A program made the translations under genes and the position numbers. A model generated the notes under the pieces. It made no database searches. It had not been told where the DNA came from and saw nothing but the letters and a program-made list of their open reading frames with translations. A stretch of 64,000 nucleotides of DNA from Flectonema sp. DT1601 (lineage: Eukaryota; Euglenozoa; Diplonemea; Diplonemida; Diplonemidae): contig OZ025829.1 in assembly GCA_964019425.1 (NCBI GenBank), positions 248,001-312,000 on the forward strand, given 5' to 3'. Below, piece after piece: positions 22,596 through 34,429 of the stretch. How positions within the stretch are numbered: the stretch's first letter is position 1; every line of letters begins with the position of its first letter.

Positions 22596-24383
22596 TTATC
22601 TTCCAGAAATTCGACGAAGCATTGCGTCCAACTGCTCTGAGCTGCCATCCATAGTTTCAAGAATTCTTCCTAAGGAATGGTCAGTTGGAGAGATGGGTAT
22701 CTCATTTCGATAATCCAAAGCAGATCTCAAATCAGGATGAACTTGATGAGGAGGAAGTGGTAAAGCAGTCGGAGGAGTAACAATCGGTTGCTGTGGAGGA
22801 AAGACTGGACCATTTCGAGGTAACGGTCTAGCAAAAATAGAATTATCAACATCACTCTGATATCTTTGTTGTTCTCTTCTATTAGGTGAAATATTCCTCA
22901 ATTCTGTAGGCATCTGTATCGGTATTTGAATTTGATTATTTGGAGAATGATGTCCAATTGCCTCAACGCGATCTTCTACCGTTACTAACCTTTCGACAAC
23001 TCGGTCTAGAACCTGATTTTTTTTTTTTTTTTTTTTGATTTTTTCATACGTTTGTCGTGTTCGTAATAATGTAAAAAAAAGAGAACAATTACCTGATTCG
23101 TCTTCGATAACCCCTCAAGATTAGCTTCAAGTTGATTTGTCATACGGGACATCTTACCGAATGTTCCATACTTCCGAAGCCTTTCAGCATACTTTTCAAG
23201 CAATTCTCGCTCACGGATGACGGCAACGCGGGAGGCTATGTCTCCTCGTTTGAGAAGCCACCTCCAACCCTTCCATCTTTTATAAAATACATTTCTTATT
23301 AAATTATTATTCGACATTGCGAGAGCGTGAGCCAGAGCTGATCTCTCGTCTTCTTTCATTCCTATTAAAAATTGCTGCGGAGGACCGCGAATTTTTTTTC
23401 CATCAGCGTGTAATAACAATTTTGCCCACCCTCTTCTTAGTAGTCTTTTTTGTGACATCACACAAAGCCATTCTATCGCTCGTACTCGTGTGCGGTAGCG
23501 TTGTAGTTGTAGGGCTTCATATCTTGAGCGAGATACTTCTTTGTAATATAAATATAATTTACCAAAATATCTTGTTACGAATGTGTTTGCATTTGCAAAT
23601 GCGAGAGTGCGAGCAAGCTGTTTTATTTATTTTAAAACATAAGTCACTTCTAGTAGGGATGCCCAACATTACGTTAAAAATACATACCTTAGCTCTTATA
23701 GAATGACGTTTCGCATATTTCACCCAAGCCTGGTAGTTTCGATTCAGTATTCGGAGCTTAGAGCGAAGGAGGAGTCCAGGAACGCGTTGGTATTTTGCTA
23801 TTTTCATAAGTTTTTTGAAATACATTGACAATAAGACAGTCCTACTACCAGATAGTAATATCAATGCTGACTGTCGCTGGCGCATATTTCGAAATAATTT
23901 TTTAAAATAACGAGCCCTAAGTGGATTATCACTTGTCTTTGATAAAGTTAATAGTTCAGCAGCTTTCTTCATTGCGACTCCGCGCATTACTATTTTTTGA
24001 AGTTCTAAAATTTGATCAACTAGACCAGTAGCTTCGAACTTACCAGTTCGATTCTCTTCCAAATGGCGGAGAGATTCTTCATTTATCGCTAGTAGTTTGA
24101 TTGTGTTTTTTACTTCTGACATTTCAGATATCAGTTTTAATATAGATTCTTGCATTCCAATAAACCAACCACCGAACATCGTTACATCAGCTCCGAATGG
24201 ATTACCACCACCTGATAGTGATCCTCTGTTTTCATATGTCTCTCTTTGAGTGTCTTGCTGTGGAATAACTTCTGGAGAAGGGGGACCTGCTAACGATCCT
24301 CTTGGTGTCATCATCCACGACTCTGGTTTTCCTCCAGGTGTTACTATAGGAGGTTGATGTGTTAACGGTGTCCGGACACCCAT
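22596..24383 (-). CDS. Helical-repeat protein with R-x-YF-KL repeats, 545 residues
   Basis: Three exons, 24383-23688, 23617-23093 and 23012-22596, with 70- and 80-base introns (GTATGT...AACAG and GTAATT...ATCAG). Both are phase 0 and restore open frame on each side. Residues 1-75 are Pro/Gly-rich. From about 150 to 390 there are repeated basic amphipathic helices with aromatic-Lys-Leu cores (RYFKKLFRNMRQR, MYFKKLMKIAKYQR, NYQAWVKYAKR, FYKRWKGWRWLLKR). These recall Sfi1- or IQ-like repeats that bind centrin or calmodulin. The C-terminal 140 residues are Pro-rich and end in a helix. Probably a cytoskeletal or basal-body scaffold, by analogy only. I do not recognise a named family. The gene overlaps no neighbour and is head-to-tail with the glycosyltransferase. 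Confidence 0.78.
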
Positions 24384-24501
24384 AGTTGTGTTGGTTGGTA
24401 TCCTTTTTTTTTTTGATTAAAAACTTTTTAAAAAACTAACTTTCCACACAAATTTATATACTTATACCAAAAAAAACATAAATAATCTCACAGTAGTTGG
24501 A

Positions 24502-25434
24502 TTATGCACCTAACCCCTGTATGTGTTTATTGCACCCGGCAATATTGCAATCCCAGTGTTTTTGTGACTCGTCTTTTTTAGTGTAAAGGTACAATGAGGT
24601 GTAGCCAGAGGTCGGAACATCATCAATGCCGGTCATGCTTTTGTATACTGCTGAACAAGGACCTCCGTGAGAAATAAATAAAATAGTCTCATCGGGATAT
24701 TTAGCGTGGAGTTTGTTAACAGTGTCATATAGACGGAGGGCAGAATCTTGGTATGGTTCTGGATTTTCCCATGTGATTGAGGAATTTTTTATACCATGAT
24801 GTGAGGTGTATTGTTTACACACGCGATTAGATACTCGCTCGTGTAAGTCTTCAGGAGATAACATCCATCTGTTTGGTTTTTTATGAACGTAATAACGTCA
24901 CCGACTAAGATCATCAGATACAATTATTCTAAAACATACCTTTCAGGGCCCTTGAGCTCATCTGGGTGAAGATCACTTCTCGCAACAGGAGTTGGGTGTC
25001 GACAATGAGGAGGACCTCCCCAAGCAGTATCAGCTCCCGGAACAGCCCAGGAACGTAACCAAGCATCACATAAGGATTCGACAACACCATCTTCGACGTG
25101 TACCTTATCAAGTTCCAGACTATCACATGCTTCGTTTGCTGTATTTTTATTAATTAGTTTAAATTGAATATTTAATTACCCATCAGTTGATAGATTTACT
25201 CATACCTGTCTCTACTGCTCTTATAAATGGTGATGAGAAGACTCTCGTAACTGGTGGAATTGAGTGAGATTTGCACTCACCTGAAATTCTTGATCCGAGG
25301 GCTCTACCTTGCATACGACCCGTAGTTGTTAATCTAGGATCCCATGGTCTATCTTTACCGTCATCACTTTCAAGAAATACCTTTGGTTGGACATAATCGA
25401 ACCTCTCTCCGTGCCTAGCGACAAAGACAGCCAT
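24502..25434 (-). CDS. Histidine-phosphatase (phosphoglycerate-mutase-like) protein, 264 residues
   Basis: Three exons, 25434-25206, 25138-24940 and 24868-24502, with 67- and 71-base introns (phases 1 and 2). All joins are exact. The start MAVFVARHGERFD carries the catalytic RHG (His8 is the phospho-acceptor). The second conserved histidine is in LFISHGGP (His210). The Arg and acid/base positions are expected in SSPFIRAVETA and around PERWMLSPEDL. Length fits the two-histidine phosphatase superfamily. The RHGERFD signature is closer to the UBASH3/ecdysteroid-phosphate-phosphatase and TFIIIC-tau55-type branch than to glycolytic mutase. Substrate is unknown (phosphoprotein or small phosphate ester). 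A strong acceptor-like CTTTCCCTTGCTCAG ends 13 bases before the ATG. Confidence 0.85.
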
Positions 25435-25446
25435 ATCGCAATAGAT

Positions 25447-25464
25447 CTGAGCAAGGGAAAGATA
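25447..25464 (-). promoter_or_regulatory. Putative splice acceptor before the histidine phosphatase
   Basis: On the minus strand the pyrimidine tract CTTTCCCTTGCT ends in CAG at 25447, close to the ATG at 25434. No coding exon lies upstream before the next gene's stop at 25620, which fits a spliced-leader addition site. A 5'-UTR intron is the alternative. Confidence 0.5.
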
Positions 25465-25619
25465 TTGAATAAAGGATAACGAATTTAAAAAAAAAAAGGT
25501 ATACCTTTCTACTACAACGAAATCTGCGAGAATGAAATAATGCTGGAAAGCATTGTAAGAAAAAGGAAGGGGGAATGTAAAAAAGAAAAAAAAAAAACGG
25601 TTAAGGTCAAACAAGAATA

Positions 25620-26075
25620 TTATTGCTGACCGATTATAGCTTTCTTTCTCAATGGTATTTTCGGTAATTTTAATACCGTGGCATTGACGCATGTTACTCT
25701 AACTAGCTTTGGTCTAGATTTTAATTTATCGTCAGGTGGCCTGGAAGGTTTCCAACAGTGAGATACGACACCTTTGGTGCTAATCCACTTTCCTCCTCGA
25801 GACTTGTCCATCACATTTTGAAAATATGCATCTCTGTTAACAAATTTACCCTTTAGAGAAGTAGAGAATGGAAGGACATGATTAAACGTTGGAATAGATG
25901 ACCCGCCTCTCAGTGTTTGTTGAAAGTTTCTCAACTTATCTTTTAGCGTTGGGCTACTCGGAGCAAACTTTTGTTTTGTCCAGCTAACCCTTGAAAGTAC
26001 ATCTTCTTTTAGTGAAAGCTGCTTCGCTTCTTGCAATGAATCCCTCACCAATTCTAACAGGTCTTCGTGTTCCAT
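25620..26075 (-). CDS. Unknown small basic protein, 151 residues
   Basis: Single exon, MEHEDLLELV to KAIIGQQ. The first 30 residues are an acidic amphipathic helix. The middle (RNFQQTLRGGSSIPTFNHV, then GKFVNRDAYFQNVM) and the end (KLPKIPLRKKAII) are basic and mostly loop. There is no signal peptide, membrane span or known motif. Codon use and the tight spacing (170 bases to the TPR gene, 185 to the phosphatase) fit a real member of the same-strand gene array. I do not recognise it. Confidence 0.65.
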   Translation of the reverse strand: MEHEDLLELVRDSLQEAKQLSLKEDVLSRVSWTKQKFAPSSPTLKDKLRNFQQTLRGGSSIPTFNHVLPFSTSLKGKFVNRDAYFQNVMDKSRGGKWISTKGVVSHCWKPSRPPDDKLKSRPKLVRVTCVNATVLKLPKIPLRKKAIIGQQ

Positions 26076-26245
26076 TTAGTAGTCATTTAATGTTGTTTTG
26101 ATATTTAATTGGATTTATCTACAACCATCCTGTCTCTGTAGTAGTAAATTATTGTAATGAATATAAATTGTAAACCGAGTGTCACAAGTGAACCATATAA
26201 AAATCTAACGTGTGAAATCTATTGTGTTTGAATACTTGTATAAAA

Positions 26246-27151
26246 TTATCGGGTCACTGATGATGCCGCATCATCAGGCCTCGTGTCTGGAATACGCGAA
26301 TACTGTCCTGGTCCTGGTGAAAGAGGAGCCCTGCTCTGCAGAGTTGCTAAATATTTCTCACACACTTTCGTTTGCAGTGAATCCCTACCTAGCAAGGATT
26401 CTCTTATTCTGTGACATTTTTCAAAATATGCCTGAGCACTATTCAGACGACCAACATCAAAGTGTAGCAGCGCAAGATTAAAAAGAGAATTACTATACTC
26501 AGCTGACGACACTCCGTTATACTTTTGTCTTATCGGCATAATCGTTTTCATTAGTTTGATTGCTTGTAAATGGTTGTCTTGCTCTCTCCAAACTACGGCA
26601 ATATTTTCTTTTGTTAGAGCAAGGAGGAGTTGTTGTTCTTTTGTTTCTTGATACTTTTCTCTAATCCGAAGGGATTTAGTGTAGAAATGAAGTGCTTTTT
26701 GAAGATCATTCAAAGCATCGTACGCAACACCCAGATTGTGATATAAATCAGCGCATATCATTCTGTCAGTACAGTAACTTGATTCAGATATCCGCTGTGC
26801 TCGTTTGTACTTAGCGATTGCTTGAGGTACCTGACTAGCTTTATAATGTAATATTCCAATGTTAACAAGTGGGCTTATAATCGCAGGAGTGTCTTCACCA
26901 TAACCTTCGACTAAAGTATCAACACATGCTTGGTATAACTGATGAGCTACATCAGTACTACGTAGTAGCTGATGACAAGTTCCTAAACCCAATAAGATTC
27001 CTCCGAGCATCTCAAAATCATCTCCATCATACATGTTATTAGCGTCGTCTAACATTCTGAGTGCCTGTTCATATTTCCCTTTATCATACAACGACATCCC
27101 GTCAAGATATTTCATCTTTGCTATGTTGTTGTTATTCGCAGTAGTAGACAT
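26246..27151 (-). CDS. Tetratricopeptide-repeat protein, 301 residues
   Basis: Single exon. Residues about 12-270 contain at least six TPR-like helical pairs with the expected small and aromatic positions: YLDGMSLYDKGKYEQAL, LVNIGILHYKASQVPQAI, LYHNLGVAYDALNDLQKAL, NIAVVWREQDNHLQAI and LFNLALLHFDVGRLNSAQAYF. Several repeats have the longer spacing and R-x-x-Q ends of kinesin-light-chain-type TPRs. It has no catalytic domain and acts as a protein-protein scaffold; the partner is unknown. The last 30 residues are Pro/Ser-rich and disordered. It is the last gene before a 7-kb gene-poor stretch. Confidence 0.88.
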   Translation of the reverse strand: MSTTANNNNIAKMKYLDGMSLYDKGKYEQALRMLDDANNMYDGDDFEMLGGILLGLGTCHQLLRSTDVAHQLYQACVDTLVEGYGEDTPAIISPLVNIGILHYKASQVPQAIAKYKRAQRISESSYCTDRMICADLYHNLGVAYDALNDLQKALHFYTKSLRIREKYQETKEQQLLLALTKENIAVVWREQDNHLQAIKLMKTIMPIRQKYNGVSSAEYSNSLFNLALLHFDVGRLNSAQAYFEKCHRIRESLLGRDSLQTKVCEKYLATLQSRAPLSPGPGQYSRIPDTRPDDAASSVTR

Positions 27152-28209
27152 GTGTTATTTTATTGTCTTCTTCAGTCGTGGCTGGAAGGGAAAATTAAAA
27201 ATTCTACTCAAAAAAGTTAAGGCAATCTCACCAAACTGCTTTTCAACTGGAGTACTGGACAAGAGTCTGGTATAAAAAAAAAGAAAATAGTTGAAAATCA
27301 GTTTCTATTTTTCGTTCTCAGATGACATCACAAATCTCGGGGAACGAGAAGAAAGACGGGGAAAATAAAAAAAAAAAGAAGAAAAAAGAAAGAAAAACAT
27401 CAGAGAAAACCCCAAGGCGTTCGGGTCTTTGATTGATACCCACATCAAGCGATCCCTTTTCCTTTTGTTAATTACACTTTATTCCCTTTAAAAAAGTCGC
27501 AAAAAATAGGTTCCTGAAAGAAAAGAAAAGAAGAAAGGGTGCCAAAAAAAATTAAAAAGAAAGAGTAAAAACAACGAAGGTAACTTTCAGCGGCTACATG
27601 TTGACTATGTGATTGGTTAAGTTCACAATCAACAAGACAAAGGGATGGCAGCGGATTTTTATTTTTTTTTAAAAAAAAAGGGTTAGTGGTAACACATTCA
27701 AAAAAAAATAATACACCATAGCACTGCACCACCTATTGCCTTTTTGAGTTAGTGTGTTTCCGCTTAGACTTGCTTCATTTTTACTATGATTTATGACTCT
27801 CATTTTACTTTATTTTTATTTATGTATGTTCAATTAATATTTGTACCAATAATATTATGTTATAATGATCTGCTCTCTTGTTGTCTATTTTTGGTTTCTT
27901 CTTTTTTTTTTTTTTTTTTTTTACAAACAAACACAGAGATGCAGTTTTCATAGAGAAAAAAAAAGAAAGGGGGGAAATAAGGTTTTGATTGATAGGGAAA
28001 AGAAAAAATAAAAAATGCCAGAGAGAAAGTAAGAGATTTCAAGAAAAAGGAAACGTTTATAGGAAACATCACCACATCTTTTGCAATGCATGGTGCGTGT
28101 CATTGAATATCGTCCTTTTCTCATCTCATCTCTCTTATTGTTTTTATTTTTTTTTTTTCCCCACCGTGATTCATTTCCTTTTTCAAGGGGTGATTATTCG
28201 ATAATGTAG

Positions 28210-28245
<36 letters not shown>

Positions 28246-28449
28246 AAAAGTAAAAAAAAAATCAAAAGCAACAACATCCATCCCAACTTCCAATTGTTTA
28301 CTTTTAATATTGTGTTACAGTTGGGATCTACCTTTTTTTTTTTCTCTTCCCTTTTCATATCCATTTCCTTCAATTACATTCGGGTTTTTATGTGTTTAGC
28401 TAAAGGTTAGTTCTACAATAGAATACGTACGTAATTTCAATGAGTGTAA

Positions 28450-28469
28450 CCCAAGCAAGGTTGCTTGGG
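28450..28469. repeat. Perfect 9-bp hairpin in gene-poor DNA
   Basis: CCCAAGCAA, a GG centre, then TTGCTTGGG. The two-base loop is too tight for a stable RNA hairpin without opening a pair, so a DNA palindrome (protein site or cruciform) is as likely as an RNA element. Confidence 0.5.
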
Positions 28470-31400
28470 ATGACCAGAAGAAGGGAAAAAAAAAACAATA
28501 AAAACAATGATAATAATACAACTACATAGACCTGCACACAAAGCTGTTGAGAAAGACGAGAAATTCTGCAAGAACGGGAAAAGAAAAAAAAAACAAGTCA
28601 CTGAGCAGTAAAACACAGTAACTGACACTACCGACTTCACCTTACTAAGGAGGTCCCCTAACATAGGAGTCAGTGAAAAAAAAAAAAGAAGAAAATTTGC
28701 AAAAATTTTCTTTTTCGTCGTTTTTTCTTTTTTTTTTTTTTTGCTGTTGTGTTTTTAGTTTAAAGTTGAAATGCATAAATAAAAAAATAGAGTTTGCTGA
28801 ACTGAAAAGAGTTCACAAGTTTAAAAACTTAATAATCAAAAAAAAAAAAAAAAAAAAAAAAAATATATCAATGGAAGAAATACTTTAAAAAAAAGAAGGG
28901 GAAAAAAAAAGGGAAAAAAACATAAGCACTTAATCAAGGAAAAAGTTATATTTCTATGTGCGCAAGGATTGCGCTGAAGCTGCATAAATACTAAAAAGAC
29001 TAGATCGGTTACGGAGATATAAAAAAAAAGAATTTAATAAGAAAACGGAGGGGAAGAAAGGCTAATAATAGCCCTTGCTTACGAGAATACAACTATACCC
29101 TCAGCACACGGTTTAAAGTATCATTTTCGCAGGTTTCTTTTTTTTTATTTTTTTTGTCAGTTAAATAAGTACAAGATTTTTTTTTTATTTTTTTTATTTT
29201 TTTTTTTTTTTGCCACATTAAAACTCAATAACTACAAGCTTTTTTTGTAACTAACTGGGGAGTTTTGAGCTCCAAAAATCCATGACAACTGGGTTGCACA
29301 AAGAAAAGAAAAAAGAACGGATGAAGGACGAAGGACTAGTCGGTTTTTAATAAAAGCTGGACTGAATCATCAAATTAAATAGATGAGCGGCATCACGCTT
29401 ACAAAAGGTGTACGCCACGCCTAAAAAAAAAGCAAAGGAAAAATTCGGTTATTATTATTAGTACTATTGTAGAAAACAGGCCAGTGGCAAAAAAAATTTA
29501 ACCACTATGGCAAGGCCAACATGACAGAAAATGACCAGCACTTATTATTTATTAGAGAGAACAACAAACGTTCGGGTGAATAGGGGAGCCAAGTAAACTG
29601 ATAACTTTCCGCAATTTCGATGTTCTCTCCCTTTTTTCTCCCATATCTTTTTTTTTTTTTTTTTTCAAGCAAAAAAAAAAAAAAAAAAAGATGGAGGAAA
29701 AAAAAATCGAAGGGCAATATACATGTTCCATCAGGGAATATTTTTTTAAACCCTGGAGGAAAAAAAATCACAAGCGTTAAAAAATAAAATAATGTAGAAA
29801 CGGAAAAAAAAGGAAAGGTATAGTCAGAATATAACGTCTACTGCATTCGGAAAGGAGACCTCAGTCACCGCTGTAATAATAGGTGGCATACTGTTGATGA
29901 TTACATATTCTAGCTACAGGCTACGGGTCTTAAAGCCAGCACCTTTGCACTAGATAGCAGGCAACCGACAAAGTTCAAAAAATGGAAGAAGGAGATGTAA
30001 AAAAAAAGGGTCTGACCATCCCCTGTTTTTTGTTTGCTCCGATGAACAACCTAAAAGACAGCAAGTAAAGGTTGTCTCATAACTTCAATGTACTCACACG
30101 CGTATCATTTATGTCCGATGTACGACTGTGTTCGTTTAAGAAGAAAAAGGGAGAGAGATTTGATATATACCGGGTTACAGATGACTTCAGAGTCGTGTCT
30201 TGTATTGCATTGAAAGCAGTTCAAGGAATGAACTTTCAACGAAAGTGACGAAATCATCACTTCGTTATCTAACTCTCTTCACTAGTAAGCGGGTATTTTC
30301 TTTTCTTCAAAAAAAAAAAAAAAAAAAAAGAACAAAAAAGAAAACACATTTTTAGAGAATTCTTAATCCGAATGTCGGATTGTGGTTCTCATCTGTTGTC
30401 CTTCATTGAAGCAGCAACACATTGCTTGTCACTTCTTTTTTCTTTTTTTCGTTTTTGTACTCACAAGCCTATTGTTCAACAGAAAGAGAATTGTAGCAGC
30501 GTGACTTACCGCATGCACAAACACAACCAGGTTTCTTGTTACTCTAACCAACAGGGAGTACCCGAAAGTACGCACCCGAGAGTTGAAAGCATCAAGACGT
30601 TGGTTGTCTCTTTTTTTCCGCAGTTCTGATAGAGGCAGTCACCACCAAACCTTTCGGTCAGCAGCAGCTTCTCTATAGAAACCATCACCATCGTGCCTTC
30701 CAGAATACATTGGCATGTGTGTAGCTCAGACGAGTCTGATAACTACTGCCTGGAATTTCAAAAAAATTTCACTTTCTTTTTTTTTTTTTTTTTTTTTTTT
30801 TTTGCTCCTCGATACTCGATACTTCATGACATGGAAGAAATGAACGAAAACGAGAAAACTGTTAATATGACACGCGGCGTACATTGGTCAACCTCCGATT
30901 CACGAAAAGAACAAAAAAAAAAAAAAATAACAAATAAGCTGACTATTCGAAAAGGGGAAAGACTGGGAATTTCTCACGAGTATTTATATTCATGAAAAGA
31001 AGGAGCGCCTGGAAGTGGCAGCGTAATCCAAAATAAAAATAAAGTAAAATGAAAACACAAGTTTTCCTCTCATTGGCACCTCGAGTGACGGTTTTTAAGT
31101 GATCACGAACTTAAAGCTCCTCTCAAAACCGTACAAGGAAGGATTTAAATACAATAATTTTTTTTTCTTTTCTTATTCCTTTTTCCTATTTATCCATTTT
31201 TCTTTTTTTTTCAAAATCCCTCCCCAAGGAAGTACGGAATCTATATTCGACACCGTGCTGATCAAAAAAGAACTTTTTAAAAAAAAAAGGGGGTCAAAGA
31301 AGAAAAAAGAAGAAGGAAAAAAAAAGTAAAAACAGCAGTAGAATCTTTGTTAAATTGGCAACAATGGTAAAAAGCGTCTTCAACGTTGCCGCAAGGCCGC

Positions 31401-32353
31401 CTAAAACAACTACCCTTTTAACATAAAATTCGTTCTTCATTAGAGCAATAAGAAATCAAACGAGGAAAAGCAAAACGAGCGGCAGGGATGAAACGGGATG
31501 GGACGACGCAACAACGTTACAGAAATGATCTTCTTGGTGTCTCTGAGTATCTTTTGGTGAACGAACCAATAAAAAATAGCGCAAAAATAAGTATGTAAAA
31601 AATAAGAAGAAGTCGTAGAAAGGGAAAATGTAATGAATAATTCGAATTTCAATCACCAACTAACTTTACTCAAAGACTCCATCCGGAGATCATTTCCTTA
31701 CGATAATACTAACCAAAACTTACAGATAAAATAAACAATTTTTATTTTTTTTTTTATTTTTTCAAATTTCAATTCGTTCAAAAGGGCAAAAAAAAAAAAA
31801 AAAAAAAGAGGGGGAAAAAAGCGGTGGAGACAAGAGAGGAGATTGCTATAAGGAGATAGTTTTGGTTTATGGGTTTTTTTTTTTTTTTTTTAAAATTATT
31901 TTTGATACCTCCAACGAAAGTTCACATGTCTTAACATTCTCATAACTTTTTTTATACCATTCTCTCCTTGCCCTGTAGACAAAAAGAAAGCGATTGATTT
32001 TGAAGAGAGTTGCTAAGAGACCTGTTGTGTGATGTCGAATTAGGTGTAAAAAAGGTTGTTATCCGGTTTTTTTTTTCCAGCTTGACTCAACCTATTTACA
32101 GCGAATGATCACAGAAAAGAGTCGTATGAAACGTTTCAAGTCCGAGCTATCTGTTTTTTCTTTAAATTTCATACTTTTATATACAAGGATTTTTGATATT
32201 TTATTTTCCTACTATTATTTTTTTATTTTCATCCTTCAGAGAGGAGGAACAACATAATGGACTGGTTCAGTAAACCCCTTATTACTTCCTAGTATTTATA
32301 ATTTTTTTTTTTCTTGTTTGAATATTTTTTTCTTTTTTTTTTCCTTTTAATCT

Positions 32354-32383
32354 CGAGCGCTGATGTACATGATGCAGCGCTCG
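32354..32383. repeat. Perfect 9-bp stem with 12-base loop
   Basis: CGAGCGCTG (32354-32362) pairs with CAGCGCTCG (32375-32383) around the loop ATGTACATGATG. It is GC-rich in an AT-rich setting. It could be a transcript-end hairpin or small RNA; nothing places it in a gene. Confidence 0.45.
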
Positions 32384-34429
32384 CGTTTCCACTCCTTCTT
32401 TCAATGAAGGGGAGAAAGATGACTACAACGGTAACTAGAAGGAGTAAGGAGGAGTGGCCATTGCCTATGCCAAGAAAATAAATTTTTTAAAAAAAAAATA
32501 TCAATTTTTCAATTTTTTTTTCTTTTTCTTTCTTCTTTTCAGTTAAAGTGATCTCTATAAAAGAAAATTTTAAAAAAAAACAATAAAAAAGTTAGTGTTC
32601 CTTTTCCTTCCCCGAACACAGTGTGTAGTGCGTTCTTAACCGAACCCCGTGACATCCTTTTTTCTCTTTTTCGTAATGACGGAAAATGTGACCAAAACAT
32701 AGTCAAAGGGCGGATTGATCACCCACTGGTCGAGTTGAGACATATTCCCGTTGCAATAAATCACCAAGACAGTTTATCTGGAATGGAAAATTTTGAGATT
32801 TTTATTTTTAGGGGGAAAAGGGTAATATTGTTATATTTGAACTCCATATTTTTCTGAAAGAAAATAACGAGGAGACGAAATAGGAACTACACAAATAAAA
32901 TAATCGCAAAAAATAAAATAACAAAAAAAGAATTTTTTTAAAAAAAAAAGACCAATGCGAATATCGCATTCACCTTTTGGTAGAGTGTGGCAGCTCAACT
33001 ATCCTTTATAAAAAAAGGGTAGGTCCCAGCATCCTCCGAATGCGGGGTTGAATATAGCTACCTATTACGGTATGACCATCTCATAAAATTGAATTGATAT
33101 ATTTATTTATTATTATTATTTTTTTTTCTGCTTTTTGTCAAGTAATAAAACAAGCAACCAATTCGAGCACTCACCCCCAATTTTGTTTAACCTTTTTTTT
33201 CAGTCAGTTTCCGTGAATGACAGTCAGCATCAGCGGGGAAAAAAAGAATTTTTTTTTTTTGTATCGCATAGCTTAACTCTACCACACCACAACTAAATGT
33301 CGGTAAGAAAGGAAGTAAAATGATGCAAAAAGAAGATAGCTACTCTGTGTTAAACGTGGTGTGACCAGTTACTACTGCGTTACAAAAAAAAAAAAAAAAA
33401 TTAAAAAAATAGTATGTGATTGAAAATGTCTGTAAGCTGACTACAACTACAGGAGGATTAAAAAGAAAAAAATTTCGAATGAACTCATTCGTGATATCAG
33501 TTTGTAATTTTTTTTTTAAAGAAAAATTTTAAGGGGGAAAAAAATTATGATTTCTTTCTATTTCGCTGATGCACTCGAAATTTCAGGCACGGAACTGACA
33601 GCTAAAAGGGGAGCCTCGTAAAAAAAAACTATATTTTTATTTTATTTTTTCTTTTTTTTTTTTTTTTCTCTCTTCTTTTGTTGGGTGCTAATGCTACAAA
33701 CAAAGGATAAGAGAATCATCAAAAAATATTAAATTCTTTTTTTTTTTCCTTTTTTTTTTCTTCATGTGGGAGCTGTCTCTTTGTTATGAAGTGACGCGCG
33801 GCTGGTGAAGATAAAATGGATTTTTTTTTTTTTTTTTTAAATCTTTTTTTAATATTATTAGGGGGGCTTTTTACTTTTTTCAAAAAAGCAATTTTATGAT
33901 AAATTCGATAAGCGAAAGTTTCAGCTAACGTTTTAACAGGGGGTCCACCATTACCGTATGCCCAGCTGAGAGCAACACAGATCAGAAATGGAGCACCCAA
34001 AGATAAGCTTTTTCTTCTTTTCAAAAAAAAACAAAAAAAAGTTAAGTAAAGTTATTGAACTTAAAAAAGAGACAATAGGGCAATGGCATGGGAGGAAAAA
34101 AAGTGTCTTAGAATCGGTACTCAAGAAGACATGTACAATTTTTACACAAACTAATCGCTTCTATACAAATACTCGCACATTGAAAGGTAGGCATTTCCTA
34201 ACTTTCCTCAGTCTTTAATGCACAGTCGAAGACAGAAAAAATAAACAATAATAATCATAATAATAAGACAATACATTAGCTGCGGGGGGATTGGGGGGGA
34301 AATGAGAAAAATAGGATGATTACCATTGTTTTTTTTTTACTTTTTTTTTTTATTTTGTACTCGTCGTTTTTTTTTTTCCCTGTTTTTTTTTTTTTTTTAA
34401 AAAGTCATGCGCCAAACAGAAAACGGCGA

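Larger units (their letters stand above)
27152..34429. other. 7.3-kb gene-poor stretch
   Basis: No reading frame here survives inspection. All listed frames are short and run through poly-Lys or poly-Phe codons. Dozens of A or T runs of 10-33 bases are scattered through it (for example about 27904-27922, 28208-28240, 28839-28862, 29202-29211, 30310-30329, 30778-30803). Short inverted repeats occur at 28450-28469 and 32354-32383. I found no tRNA B-box, rRNA or snRNA motif by eye. Confidence 0.6.

Noticed and set aside
28450-28469. Bacterial-type terminator
   Set aside because: The genome is eukaryotic, the stem has a two-base centre and no gene ends here.
27152-34429. tRNA, 5S or spliceosomal RNA genes in the gene-poor stretch
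   Set aside because: I looked by eye for A/B boxes and for U1, U2, U4, U5 and U6 core motifs and found none. A covariance search could still find diverged ones.
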